Shown: in pieces, positions 55,671-64,000 of the stretch
How the letters are laid out: the number at the start of each line of letters is the position of its first letter
Numbering within the stretch: position 1 is the first letter of the stretch
From: Cladopsammia gracilis
Lineage: Eukaryota; Cnidaria; Anthozoa; Scleractinia; Dendrophylliidae
Reading direction: 5' to 3'
DNA: 64,000 bases
NCBI GenBank assembly: GCA_022457155.1
Contig: JAJGOT010000346.1
Location: 427,501-491,500, forward strand
Program-made: the position numbers and the translations under genes
Notes under the pieces: model-generated
What the model saw: only the letters and a program-made list of their open reading frames with translations
Told to the model about the DNA's origin: nothing
The model's database searches: none

Positions 55671-55978
55671 TTAACTCACAAACGATCTTGAAGGGTGACC
55701 AATCTGACTAATTCGTGTGCTGTAAATCTTGATTTTTTCGCTTCTTTCTAAAATTCCAGACTAATACCAATAATAACACAGTATAACACAGATGAAGACC
55801 TTTAACGAAAGGTTTAGCTTTAACAGACAAGGACAAAAAGGGCAAAATAAGGACAAAAGGGACAGTTTAAGGTCAATAAGGACAAAACGAGGACTATCAG
55901 GACAAAAGGAGACAAACGGGACATATCAAGTCTTAATGCCTCTCTGGTCGAGTTCTCCACACAACGCATCATAACCGT
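55671..55978. other. AG-rich repeat stretch
   Basis: Irregular aggacaaaa repeats at 55829-55920; no gene. Confidence 0.5.
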
Positions 55979-56345
55979 CCTCCCCATTCACTTAAAATAA
56001 ATTATGATGTCATTTATCTCCGACTCCCCATTGACTTTAAATAGATTATGATGTCATTTATCCCCGACTCCCCTATTGAGCTAAAATAGATTATGATGTC
56101 ATTTATCCCCGACTCCCCTATTGACTTAAAATAGATTATGATGTCACCTCTACCTACAATGACGTCACCTTTGGGGATCATGACGTCAGCCACTCCCCCC
56201 TCCTCCCGGCGGTGAACATACAATTTATAATATGATGTCATCACTCCCCACTGACCTAAAATAGATTATGATGTCATCTCCACCTGTTTTTAACCAATGA
56301 CGTCACCTCTAGGGATCATGACGTCAGCCACTCCCCCTCCTCCCG
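55979..56345. repeat. Composite tandem repeat, unit about 48 bp
   Basis: gattatgatgtcatttatcc, ccgactcccctattgac/g, taaaata recurs at least four times (56003-56150, and again at about 56230-56280). A second unit (gggatcatgacgtcagccac) is present twice at about 56174 and 56314. tgacgtca half-sites are frequent. Confidence 0.8.
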
Positions 56346-57197
56346 TTGCAGAACATACAATTTATATCTACTTTTACTACTCGTAGACTTCTTATTTGAA
56401 ATACGTTCTTTTTTTGAAAACACATTTTGTATAAAATCCTAGATTTCAAACGCACAACAAAGATCCTTCAAGCTCGCACAGGAACCTCAAAGATAAACAA
56501 GAAAGTGCTCTCAACTGTTTGTACTTAGATAGAAGTGACCTTTAGTCAGTTTATTAAAAAGCTACGTGATAATTACTATATCTAGTCTGTTTTTCCTGCT
56601 ACCCCAAAACAGTTGGGCAACAAGATAATAGCATCGTTTTCTGATCTTTCTAAAATAGTTCTTTACCATGCATAGTGAACCTGTGAAATCCATTTAATGA
56701 GGCATTGGAAAAACAGCACATTCTCATTTCTTGTCGTGGTCAGTGTGACGAGTAAACAAAATGATGACACGACAGGTCATAGCTTTTCATTACTCGTGGC
56801 GAAGCACACGAGTTGTAAATCCGGCTCTGAGTTTTTTTTTTTTCGTGTCACATTAGCGAGTGTGAAATTGAATGCAAATTTATTCACGCATATTTAGTTA
56901 ATGCCGACGACTACATGGCCTTCAGCCATGAAATACATACCGCAAAATATCTTCGTGTGTTGACTTGAGAAGCAGAAGGATGAATTACAGCGTACAATTG
57001 CAAGTTTTCAAGACAATGCAAGGCGTTCATGGATGAATATGACCGTTTGTTATTGTGTTCGCCGCTTATTGCTGTGGGTTTTTGTTCCGGCAAGTTTTGT
57101 GTTTTATATAACTTGTAATTTGATTAGCGATCGAGTTTTTTATAAGTGTCGGCTATTGAATGTAGTGAATGTGTAGTCTTAACTTTTTAGACATATT
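56346..57197. other. Gene-poor sequence
   Basis: Nothing recognised; a T-run lies at 56831-56843. Confidence 0.35.
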
Positions 57198-57201
57198 TTA
57201 A

Positions 57202-59190
57202 GGTGGCTCGAAGTAGTTTTTTTTGGGTCACACTTCCCTTTTTGAATACGCTTATACACAATCTTACTTTAGCTCAATAAATCTGAATTTCATACCAGAT
57301 ATTAGGCTTGGATGAAAATTTTGGATGATGCTCTTTTTATGCTAATCAGCGTTTCCATAGCAACGGTAAACAAATATGGCGAAAAACAGTTTTTCCTAAA
57401 TATCTTTCGATTTTGGGGCTACCCGTGACAAGCGAATAAATGAATAAATGCGCTATAAACTACACATCGTTGCACACAAAATGGGAAAATTTCAAACAAA
57501 TTAAACTGTTCGATTTTGAGTAAATTGCCAAAACATTTTTTAACATGTGTTTTTCATGTTTGAAATTTAAGCGGTCAAAACATTTCATAGGTCTCACAAA
57601 TTATCATTAAATTGCCACAGAAAGTTTCGTTGGATTTAAAATATTACTCCCTGCAAATAGCTCTGACTAACTCCTCGGCAATAAAGAGATCGAGCTTTTC
57701 ATTCAAATGCAGTTTTACTTGACGTTTTCACCCTTTAAAAGTTTCAAGCGCATTTGCATATAAATTCAAAACGAACAAATGAAGATGTTTGATATCTTCC
57801 CAGTATGTTTTTAAATATATAGGCAATAATATTTCCAAGCTTCAGTCCAATTGATTCAGAGGAACATCCCTTAAAGAACCGTTGAAGTTCGAGTACGAAA
57901 GCAGCGACCTCGGGATGAAAATCCAGTACAACGAGCGTGACATCGCATGTTTATTTCACACGAGCGCTCGGTGACAAATTCCTCTATGCACGCTTGCTCT
58001 GATTTGAATGTTTCGAAATGGTAATTATTCAAGGTTTTTTTTTCATTTTTTCAAGGCCATTGCGCGATGGAGACTTTTTTTTATATCTTCCAAAAGTAAT
58101 GGACCTTCATTGCAACTATAACATGTCTTCAGTCCTTCCATTAAAAGTTTTAGATTGATTTAGATTGACATAATTTTCATTCAGAAAATTTGACTTGAGC
58201 GAAGGATGGGAATATTAATTTCTTCCGGCTTTTTCAGGTGGGTCACTTATAGGGGGCCGTCCAATCCACCGCTTTTCTCTTGCTTTTTTCAAAGCATCTC
58301 TTCGGTTGAATTTGGAATTTTGTCGACGAGTACGAACCATGATGTATTTGAAAACTAATGCGTATAATGAAAACAATACTTGAATAATTACAATACGAAA
58401 ACACCCACGTGCATAGAGGAATTTGTCACCGAGCGCTCGTGTGAAATAAACATGCGATGTCACACTCGTTGTACTGGATTTTCATCCCGAGGTCGCTGCT
58501 TTCGTACCCGAACTTCAACGGTTCTTTTCGGGATGTTCCGCTGAATCAATTGGACTGAAGCTTGGAAACATTATTGCCAATATATTTAAAAACATACTGA
58601 GAAGATATCAAACATCTTCATTTGTTAATTTTGAATTTATATGCAAATGCGCTTGAAACTTTTAAAGAGTGAAAAGGTCAAGCAAAACTGCATTTGAATG
58701 AAAAGCTCGATCTCTTTATTGCCGAGGAGTTAGTCAGAGCTACTTGCAGGGAGTAATATTTTAAATCCAACGAAACTTTCTGTGGCAATTTAATGATAAT
58801 TTGTGAGAGCTATGAAATGTTTTGACCGCTTATATTTCAAACATGAAAAACACATGTTAAAAAATGTTTTGGCAATTTACTCAAAATCGAACAGTTTAAT
58901 TTGTTTGAAATTTTCCCATTTTGTGTGCAACGATGTGTAGATTATAGCGCATTTATTCGCTTGTCACGGGTAGCCCCAAAATCGAAAGATATTTAGGAAA
59001 AACTGTTTTTCGCCATATTTGTTTACCGTTGCTATGGAAACGCTGATTAGCATAAAAAGAGCATCATCCAAAACTTTCATCCAAGCCTAATAACTGGTAT
59101 GAAATTCAGATTTATTGAGCTAAAGTAAGATTGTGTATAAGCGTATTCAAAAAGGGAAGTGTGACCCAAAAAAAACTACTTCGAGCCACC
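57202..59190. mobile_element. 2-kb foldback element flanked by TTAA
   Basis: The element lies exactly between TTAA (57198-57201) and TTAA (59191-59194). Its ends are ggtggctcgaag and cttcgagccacc. Arms 57202 to about 57990 and about 58409 to 59190 are near-identical inverted repeats of about 790 bp around a loop of about 420 bp. TTAA targets are typical of piggyBac-type transposition. A short minus-strand ORF in the loop (basic, MVRTRRQNSKFNRRDALKKAR) has no recognised family. Confidence 0.88.
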
Positions 59191-59197
59191 TTAAGCT

Positions 59198-59454
59198 TAT
59201 TGTTCTCCGTAAAAGCACTCCAAACACTCGGGAATCAATACTGCAATGAGGTAAAGACGCCACTAGTTTAAGCTGTGTACAGCTTCTTGTTTATAATTAA
59301 ATCTACTAGAAATACGTGTCTCGCAAAACCTCTTAAAGGCTTAGGGGACGATGCACCGTTTATCCTTTTCTCGCATATTTCAATACTAAACCAAATAACA
59401 ATCTAAACCCTTAAAGTGCTCCTGCGATTAAATTTTTGATTTTCATTTTTTTAC
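59198..59454. other. Sequence with repeat end
   Basis: ctagaaatacgtgtctcgc at 59306 matches the inverted right end of the insert at 35968-37660. No gene. Confidence 0.5.
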
Positions 59455-59880
59455 ATCTTCGTGTATAATTAGACTTTCTTACTCATCCTGCCAAATTTCA
59501 ATCCATTACGAACATCAGAAGTCATTTTATTTTAACATTTATGTCCGAGAATTTACGGCCGCCATTAATCAACCTTGTTCCAAGGCTTGGTTGCGAATGG
59601 GAGAAAGTGACGTCAAAGGGTCAAACATACCTCACGGGTTGAAATTATAATAACAATCAGCATAGAAAATTGCACGAAGAACAAGCCTAATATTTTTGTT
59701 GCTTTTCGCGTGATTTTTAATACTTACTGTTATTATAATTTCAACCCGTGAGGTATGTTTGAGCCTTTGACGATTCTCGTAAATTCTCGGACATAAACGT
59801 TTAAATAAAATGACTTCTGATGTTCGTAATGGATTAAAATTTGGCAAGATAAGTAAGAAGTCTAACAGGCCATTTCCGAG
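59455..59880. repeat. Inverted repeat (foldback)
   Basis: Left arm 59466-59655 and right arm 59725-59862 pair over ttcttac...catcctgcc, catcagaagtcattttattt, ttatgtccgagaattta and acatacctcacgggttgaaa. The left arm carries about 50 extra bases (gccgccattaatcaacctt...). Confidence 0.75.
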
Positions 59881-60235
59881 TTGCCTTTAGCCTCTCTATC
59901 AAAGCGAGGCTAGTTGCGAAACCTTCCATATGAAAATGAGTTTTAGTAGTTATAAGAGGGACTCTGGGGCACTTTGGGTATTTATCGATAAATTCCCTAT
60001 AATTTAGTGACACACGTTTAAATTATAGTGTTTTGTCGTTAATTTTTGATTGTAAGGCACTATACGGCACTTTACATCATCCATAAAAGTATAGAATTTT
60101 CCCCGTTAGATTTCCTCGTTAAATTTTTCAAGATTTTTTCAAAAAATCCTCGTTAAATTTCCAAAATTGTCGTTAATTTAGTGTATTTTGGAAATTTTCC
60201 TCGGTAAAAACCCAGTGGGTAACCATCTTACCCGT
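59881..60235. other. Gene-free boundary before the virus-like cluster
   Basis: Repetitive ccgttaaattt / cgttaaatttcc phrases at 60105-60175; no coding signal. Confidence 0.45.
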
Positions 60236-60254
60236 ACATCAGCATTTTTGAAAA

Positions 60255-60372
60255 AATTCTGGCTCACTTTCCAAAAACCACACATCCTCATGAGGCACTT
60301 TCCAAAAAAAACACACATCCCTCATGAGCTCACTTTCCAAAAAAACATCCTCATGAGCCATTTTCCAGATAT
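60255..60372. repeat. Tandem repeat cactttccaaaaa...atcctcatgag
   Basis: Three to four units of about 33 bp with variable A-runs, immediately downstream of the last gene of the right-hand cluster. Confidence 0.75.
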
Positions 60373-60378
60373 AGTGTT

Positions 60379-61062
60379 TTAATCGATACTCATTGTTAAC
60401 ACAGCACAGTTTGAAGAAAAAACTTCATCTTCTTCGCTTTCTTCAGGTATTGTTAGTAGCGAATCTTGTGGGTTAACATATATATCATGTACCGTAACTT
60501 GAAATGAAACTTCTTCTTTGCTGATATAAATACTATCGATTATCAGAGCCATTTTGACTTTTTCTAGCTTTCTCATTGCGATTCTTGTTAAAATTTTATC
60601 CCTTTGTTTTGAATATTTTAGTAGTTTAACATTAAACATTCGTGGATATATTGACCCCCAAACTCTTGTACCCATACCTTCAAACTGAAAACCATAAAAA
60701 ATACCTTTTATTTTATTAGCTATTTTTTCACCATAAACACCTTTTAAATGTCGCCTACAGATGTCTCTAATAAAAACCATACAATCAACAAACTTTTCTT
60801 CTTCTTCCGTTGGCATTCGACTTCGTCCTTCTTCACCGTATAATTCAACAGGAATGGTGTAACCAAGTAGTTTACTACTTTCGTTTTGACTATATGTCTC
60901 TTTTACACCTAAAATTGTAAGAAATGGTGAATCGATTACTAGCGGACCTTTATAGGTGTCAATTTTGATTATTTCAAAATCGGTTTTACTGTTTTTCACC
61001 GGTTTATGGAAAATAATATTTGATGAATATTCTAAAACTTTTGAAGGACTTAACAGTTGCAT
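60379..61062 (-). CDS. Virus-like cluster protein, paralogue 1 (227 aa)
   Basis: Intact ORF starting MQLLSPSKVLEYSSNIIF. It is clearly paralogous to 61140-61802. Shared blocks include IIFHKPVKN / IIFSKPIKN, KGPLVIDSPFL / KGPLVIETPFL, GYTIPVELY / GYSIPVCLW, and IDSIYISKEEVSFQVTVHDIYV / IDSIYISKKAVSIQIKVHEVYF. Both end with IPEESE plus an acidic tail. The alternating strand pattern near the C-terminus recalls small conserved proteins of large DNA viruses (DUF2738/DUF5871-like), which I cannot confirm. Function unknown. No signal peptide or membrane segment. The ATG is supported by the matching leader (tgacag/aacagttgcatgttgttat) at the start of both paralogues. Confidence 0.65.
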   Translation of the reverse strand: MQLLSPSKVLEYSSNIIFHKPVKNSKTDFEIIKIDTYKGPLVIDSPFLTILGVKETYSQNESSKLLGYTIPVELYGEEGRSRMPTEEEEKFVDCMVFIRDICRRHLKGVYGEKIANKIKGIFYGFQFEGMGTRVWGSIYPRMFNVKLLKYSKQRDKILTRIAMRKLEKVKMALIIDSIYISKEEVSFQVTVHDIYVNPQDSLLTIPEESEEDEVFSSNCAVLTMSID

Positions 61063-61098
61063 GTTGTTATATTACCATATTTAATTTTTAAGACGATT

Positions 61099-61128
61099 TT
61101 TTTCATTTCTAGAAAAAGAAATGAAAAA
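61099..61128. terminator. 3' hairpin after paralogue 2 gene
   Basis: A perfect 12-bp stem (tttttcatttct / agaaatgaaaaa) with a 6-nt loop lies 12-41 bases past the stop of the gene at 61140-61802 (minus). Transcript ends at such hairpins are known for mimivirus-type viruses; a role here is inferred. Confidence 0.55.
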
Positions 61129-61139
61129 TAAACAGATAT

Positions 61140-61802
61140 TCAATCTTCTTCTTCATCTTCGCTTTCTTCAGGTATCGATAATAGCGATTCTCGTTGTGGC
61201 AACGGTCTGAAATATACCTCATGAACCTTTATCTGAATCGAAACAGCTTTTTTACTGATGTAGATACTATCAATCAGCAAAGCTAATTTTACATAACAAT
61301 ATGTATTTAAATAGCTGAGCGGATCAACTTTTTTGTTTCCTTTCGCTTTGAATAGCGATAAAAATTTATTCGACTTTTCTGAATAATTGAGTTTAGCATA
61401 TAATATTGGTGGATATTTTTCTAATTCCCAATCCTTGTAATATAAAATACTATTTAATTCGTCAGCAGTTTCTCTTCCAAAAGTGTCTTGTAAGTGCTTG
61501 CGACAAAGTGCTTCAAAATTTTCCAATGAAATATGAAACTCATCTTCTTCCTGTGTCGGTTTGCCATCTTTAGACCATAAACAGACCGGAATAGAATAAC
61601 CAATGAAATTTGAATTACTTTCGTCTTCTTTACTTCTTCTTTCGGTTACACCAAAACTGAAAAGAAACGGTGTTTCAATGACTAGCGGGCCTTTCTTATT
61701 ATCACCGTAATTGGTCGTAATTTTAATCCTTTGAAATTTGAAAAGGTCATTTTTTATCGGTTTGCTGAAAATAATATCATCTGAGAGACTTGACAGTTGC
61801 AT
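61140..61802 (-). CDS. Virus-like cluster protein, paralogue 2 (220 aa)
   Basis: The start is taken at MQLSSLSDDIIF (61802) rather than the more upstream Met at 61895. The paralogue begins at the same motif, the leader is shared, and the longer version would overlap the neighbouring gene. The protein shares the four blocks listed for paralogue 1, with FNNYK-type insertions and a Lys-rich loop in the middle, and ends LLSIPEESEDEEED. The acidic tail may bind basic partners. Function unknown. Intact. Confidence 0.65.
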   Translation of the reverse strand: MQLSSLSDDIIFSKPIKNDLFKFQRIKITTNYGDNKKGPLVIETPFLFSFGVTERRSKEDESNSNFIGYSIPVCLWSKDGKPTQEEDEFHISLENFEALCRKHLQDTFGRETADELNSILYYKDWELEKYPPILYAKLNYSEKSNKFLSLFKAKGNKKVDPLSYLNTYCYVKLALLIDSIYISKKAVSIQIKVHEVYFRPLPQRESLLSIPEESEDEEED

Positions 61803-61812
61803 GTTGTTATTA

Positions 61813-62247
61813 TTACAAATTAATTTCCTTAAGACCATTTTCACAATACTTACAACAGCGTTTATCTTTCTTGTGAATACAGATACCGTTTCCACCGCAT
61901 TCTTTGCAATAATATTTCACTCGATTGTGTTCACAAAACTGATTTCCACCGCACTCCTTGCAATAGTACTTGTTATTTCCATGAATGCAGATTCCGCTTC
62001 CACCACAATCTTTACAAAAATACCGTCGTCTACCGTGTTCACAAATCCTTGATCCCGAACACTCCTTACAATTGTATTTATTTTTCCCGTGTGGGCAAAG
62101 TTTTTCTTTACGTTCTGGTGATTTCACAGGTTCTTTCAATTCTACAGCTTGTAAAGCATCGATGAGTTCGGCTTTCCGCATTAGATACCATCCTTTAATT
62201 TTCTGCTCTTTTGCTTCAGCTTTCAACTGTTTCACAGACTTTTCCAT
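61813..62247 (-). CDS. SAP-like domain plus five Cys/His repeats (144 aa)
   Basis: Starts MEKSVKQLKAEAKEQKIKGW. Residues about 5-35 form a SAP/Rho-N-like helical motif (KIKGWYLMRKAELIDAL), typically DNA-binding. A short Pro/Glu linker follows. Five repeats of about 18 residues then follow pattern C-x-H-x6-C-x2-C-x-G (CPHGKNKYNCKEC, CEHGRRRYFCKDC, CIHGNNKYYCKEC, CEHNRVKYYCKEC, CIHKKDKRCCKYC). Such repeats occur in large DNA virus and algal proteins and probably each bind a zinc ion. DNA or RNA binding is inference. The motif tggtattaaa lies 24 bases before the ATG. It ends 10 bases before the next gene's start. Confidence 0.7.
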   Translation of the reverse strand: MEKSVKQLKAEAKEQKIKGWYLMRKAELIDALQAVELKEPVKSPERKEKLCPHGKNKYNCKECSGSRICEHGRRRYFCKDCGGSGICIHGNNKYYCKECGGNQFCEHNRVKYYCKECGGNGICIHKKDKRCCKYCENGLKEINL

Positions 62248-62271
62248 TTGTTTTATAAGGTACTTTATATT

Positions 62272-62281
62272 TTTAATACCA
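62272..62281 (-). promoter_or_regulatory. TGGTATTAAA upstream motif (gene 62247)
   Basis: Exact 10-mer, 24 bases before the ATG and 10 bases past the upstream gene's end. Confidence 0.5.
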
Positions 62282-62291
62282 TTTTTGATAC

Positions 62292-62477
62292 TTACGAAAC
62301 AGTCTTAATAACCTTCACTAGAGGTTCATATATATCTAATTCAGTCAAAGCATCGATGAGTTCAGCTTTTCGCATTAGATACCAACCTTTAATTTTCTTC
62401 TCTTTTGCTAAATGACGTAATTCTTTGAAGGTATAATCTGTTCGATTAATCAACGGTCTTTCCCATCCATCATCCAT
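62292..62477 (-). CDS. Small SAP-like protein (61 aa)
   Basis: MDDGWERPLINRTDYTFKEL leads to RHLAKEKKIKGWYLMRKAEL. The SAP-like core is nearly identical to that of the adjacent 144-aa protein, so the two come from duplication of the domain. The INRTDYT lead is specific to this one. There is no zinc repeat. tggtattaaa is present 8 bases before the ATG. Function unknown; DNA binding is inferred. Confidence 0.62.
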   Translation of the reverse strand: MDDGWERPLINRTDYTFKELRHLAKEKKIKGWYLMRKAELIDALTELDIYEPLVKVIKTVS

Positions 62478-62485
62478 TTTATTTA

Positions 62486-62495
62486 TTTAATACCA
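62486..62495 (-). promoter_or_regulatory. TGGTATTAAA upstream motif (gene 62477)
   Basis: Exact 10-mer, 8 bases before the ATG. Confidence 0.5.
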
Positions 62496-62506
62496 AATCT
62501 TTATGT

Positions 62507-62989
62507 TCATTTGAATTTTTTATCATATCGATCTTCGATTCGAGATGAATATACCGGACATAGATCGATGATTATCTCATCGATCAACCTCATATCGTTA
62601 ACAAACGATTCGTGATCGAACTGTTTTCCACGCAGACAAGACCGCAAATCAACCAAAACTTTCTGGTATGTCGTAAATGCAAATTTACTCATCTCAATCC
62701 GTCGGTTATAATTTTTATAATCGGTAAATGTTTTGACCAACAACCCTGCACCGGAAATGACACCTAAAATAATAGGGTTCAACGTAATTCCACCGGCAAT
62801 TGTACCACCGGCGATAAGAGAGGATGAACTCAATTTACACAAGAGATTCATCCGTTTGAGATGTCTAAAAGTTTTTTTATAACACCACCATTTCTTGTGA
62901 TAAAAACTGTAAAGGGATTTGATCACCGTTAATTTTGTCTCGTCGATCGATGTATCGATGTGATTGAATGCAAAAAGATCGTATCTCAT
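62507..62989 (-). CDS. Membrane-associated element protein (160 aa)
   Basis: Starts MRYDLFAFNHIDTSIDETKL. A conserved-looking N-terminal helix (SLYSFYHKKWWCYKKTFRHL) is followed by a glycine-rich hydrophobic hairpin (LIAGGTIAGGITLNPIILGV, ISGAGLLVKTF) at about residues 58-88. A long amphipathic C-terminus ends RYDKKFK. The hydrophobic middle could insert into a membrane or a virion. Related ORFs are common in anthozoan genomes to my recollection, always as uncharacterised proteins. Intact; the only Met fitting the start. Confidence 0.62.
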   Translation of the reverse strand: MRYDLFAFNHIDTSIDETKLTVIKSLYSFYHKKWWCYKKTFRHLKRMNLLCKLSSSSLIAGGTIAGGITLNPIILGVISGAGLLVKTFTDYKNYNRRIEMSKFAFTTYQKVLVDLRSCLRGKQFDHESFVNDMRLIDEIIIDLCPVYSSRIEDRYDKKFK

Positions 62990-63020
62990 TTTATAAAGAA
63001 TAATAATATAATTTTAAAAA

Positions 63021-63146
63021 ATGATCGCATTCATTTTCATTCTTGTCTCTTTTATAAACGAGCATGGTCATAGACCTCAATGGCTGCAAGAATGTCGAGA
63101 AATCACAAGAGAGGTCGTAGAAGCGCTTGAACACACAAGTGTGTGA
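63021..63146 (+). CDS. Possible 41-aa secreted or membrane peptide
   Basis: MIAFIFILVSFINEHGHRPQ followed by WLQECREITREVVEALE and a stop at 63144. The first 12 residues are hydrophobic, like a short signal or anchor. It lies on the strand opposite the surrounding genes, in an otherwise empty 218-bp gap, and ends 13 bases before a strong hairpin. No family recognised; it may be chance. Confidence 0.35.
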   Translation: MIAFIFILVSFINEHGHRPQWLQECREITREVVEALEHTSV

Positions 63147-63159
63147 AAGATCATCTAAT

Positions 63160-63182
63160 TTATTATACGAAACGTATAATAA
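63160..63182. terminator. 10-bp hairpin, bidirectional 3' signal
   Basis: Perfect stem ttattatacg / cgtataataa with a 3-nt loop. It is located 26 bases past the stop of the gene at 63208 (minus) and 13 bases past the small plus-strand ORF. Confidence 0.55.
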
Positions 63183-63207
63183 ATTTAAATTTGACCGTAT
63201 TTACGCT

Positions 63208-63408
63208 TCATCTTTCAGATTCATCTTCAGATTCAGATGAAATGTAAAATTCAACAGGTTCCCCGTAACAACGACGGTGAATTTCAATGTAATCGATCAA
63301 GATCTCTTTTGGATCCTCACCATATTCTTCCAAAATTAACATTAGATCGTTCAATGATAATGATCCAAGATGCTCGGTTGGAACACGAAGTAACCGTTTT
63401 CTATCCAT
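63208..63408 (-). CDS. Small acidic-tailed protein (66 aa)
   Basis: MDRKRLLRVPTEHLGSLSLN (start 63408; a Met five codons upstream is possible) is followed by DLMLILEEYGEDPKEILIDY and a Ser/Glu/Asp tail (ISSESEDESER). The motif tggtattaaa is 26 bases before this ATG. The helical middle with an acidic tail recalls the tails of the paralogous pair at 60379 and 61140. Function unknown. Intact. Confidence 0.55.
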   Translation of the reverse strand: MDRKRLLRVPTEHLGSLSLNDLMLILEEYGEDPKEILIDYIEIHRRCYGEPVEFYISSESEDESER

Positions 63409-63434
63409 TGTCTTTTTATACAAGAAAATATTTC

Positions 63435-63444
63435 TTTAATACCA
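63435..63444 (-). promoter_or_regulatory. TGGTATTAAA upstream motif (gene 63408)
   Basis: Exact 10-mer on the minus strand; also at 62495-62486 and 62281-62272, each just upstream of an ATG. Candidate promoter element of the cluster. Confidence 0.5.
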
Positions 63445-63450
63445 TATTTT

Positions 63451-64000
63451 TCAAATCATTTCAAGCCGCAGACTTACCAAACATTTATTGATGATGGGTC
63501 CTTGTAAACTCACATCTATTCTCACACTAAACTGTTCAGACTCTTCTAGAACTACATCGTTGGATAGGTGACAGACCTGTTTCTTACCACCCATTCCCCT
63601 TCCTATTACATTGTTTATCAACACGGCGATATGAGGATACGTTTCGACCGTATCGAGAATGTTAACACAACATTTTACGATCTTACACTTAACAGGAACC
63701 ATAGTATCTTTTTCTCCTAAAAATAGAGCAAATGTCTGATTCTTAGCTCTATCGTAAACACCATCTTTTACAAACGCACTTCCACTACCGCTAGGTAGCG
63801 ATGGAGAGTTGATAATCGCATGTTTGTTCATATCTAAAACGGTCTGCATAACCATTTTACGATTCTCAAAAAAATAAGGAGAATCGTAAACATTCGATGG
63901 AACATCTGAGTGGTTTCCTTTTATTCCGTAAATTATAAGGTAAGCTTGAGCTTGCGAAGCCGATGTTGGCGAGCCGCTACACTTTAGATCGACCCTAATA
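63451..64000 (-). CDS. Virus-like cluster structural candidate, C-terminal part
   Basis: Open reading frame without stop from the window edge to 63451, at least 182 residues; its start lies beyond the window. Visible parts: SASQAQAYLIIYGIKG, YDSPYFFENRKMVMQTVLDM, NKHAIINSP, a Gly/Ser loop, FALFLGEKDTMVPVKCKIVK and a beta-rich end (FSVRIDVSLQGPIINKCLVS). The repeated N-K-H-x-I-x-N type motif resembles tail-fibre or minor capsid attachment proteins, and the C-terminal half looks like a beta-sandwich. A structural (fibre or penton-like) role is inference from pattern and from the other genes. Intact as far as seen. Confidence 0.5.
   Translation of the reverse strand, partial: IRVDLKCSGSPTSASQAQAYLIIYGIKGNHSDVPSNVYDSPYFFENRKMVMQTVLDMNKHAIINSPSLPSGSGSAFVKDGVYDRAKNQTFALFLGEKDTMVPVKCKIVKCCVNILDTVETYPHIAVLINNVIGRGMGGKKQVCHLSNDVVLEESEQFSVRIDVSLQGPIINKCLVSLRLEMI

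Noticed and set aside
58215..58463. 82-codon ORF in the loop of the foldback element
   Set aside because: Extends into the inverted arm; basic but no recognised domain.
1..64000. CRISPR array or bacterial operons
   Set aside because: Introns, splice sites, SINEs and LTR/LINE elements show eukaryotic nuclear DNA. Tandem arrays seen have no spacer pattern.

Overview
This is intron-rich, repeat-dense eukaryotic DNA, most likely from an anthozoan cnidarian and probably a stony coral. No species marker was found. The inference rests on a split secreted or cell-surface host gene, tRNA-derived SINE, L1-like, Penelope-like and Ty3/gypsy retroelements, many short TIR or foldback elements, and virus-like transposons with F54H12-type integrase and capsid genes.

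Host gene. One gene on the minus strand organises the window, entering near 53.5 kb and leaving before 6.7 kb. Seven exons are phase-compatible from 53517 down to 43075. They encode nine tandem C1q/TNF-like jelly-roll domains, one Ig domain and one cadherin repeat. Further cadherin exons lie at 13476-13152 and 7415-6765, with a truncated copy at 40534-40471. The step from 43075 to these is not phase-compatible, so an exon is missing, unrecognised, or the downstream copies are duplicates. Start, membrane anchor and stop lie outside the window or were not found.

Virus-like DNA. (1) 1-6267 is a decayed Maverick/Polinton-like element: packaging ATPase end, a small conserved protein, a 233-aa protein, adenain-type protease, F54H12.2-like protein, basic core-like protein, an intact 250-aa protein, F54H12.3-like integrase with chromodomain, and a zinc-motif protein. 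Most are frameshifted or carry stops. (2) 17171-19418 is a second lineage with the same three families (ATPase, small protein, 290-aa relative of the 233-aa protein) but with the ATPase divergent; it is cut by another transposon. (3) 60379-64000 is an AT-rich cluster of intact, closely spaced, mostly minus-strand ORFs with shared upstream motifs and 3' hairpins, looking like part of a third virus-like element.

Introns. 8-43 kb is nested transposons. An L1-like LINE (about 28.76-38.72 kb) is interrupted by a segment with a recombinase-like fragment, by a Ty3/gypsy element with near-identical 173-bp LTRs but most of its reverse transcriptase and RNase H missing, and by a 1.7-kb segment carrying a tRNA-like sequence. 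Four copies of one non-autonomous family, a Penelope-like fragment, hammerhead-like palindromes, several TIR elements and tandem arrays fill the rest. 53.5-60.4 kb is gene-poor and holds hairpins, tandem repeats and a 2-kb foldback element between TTAA sites.
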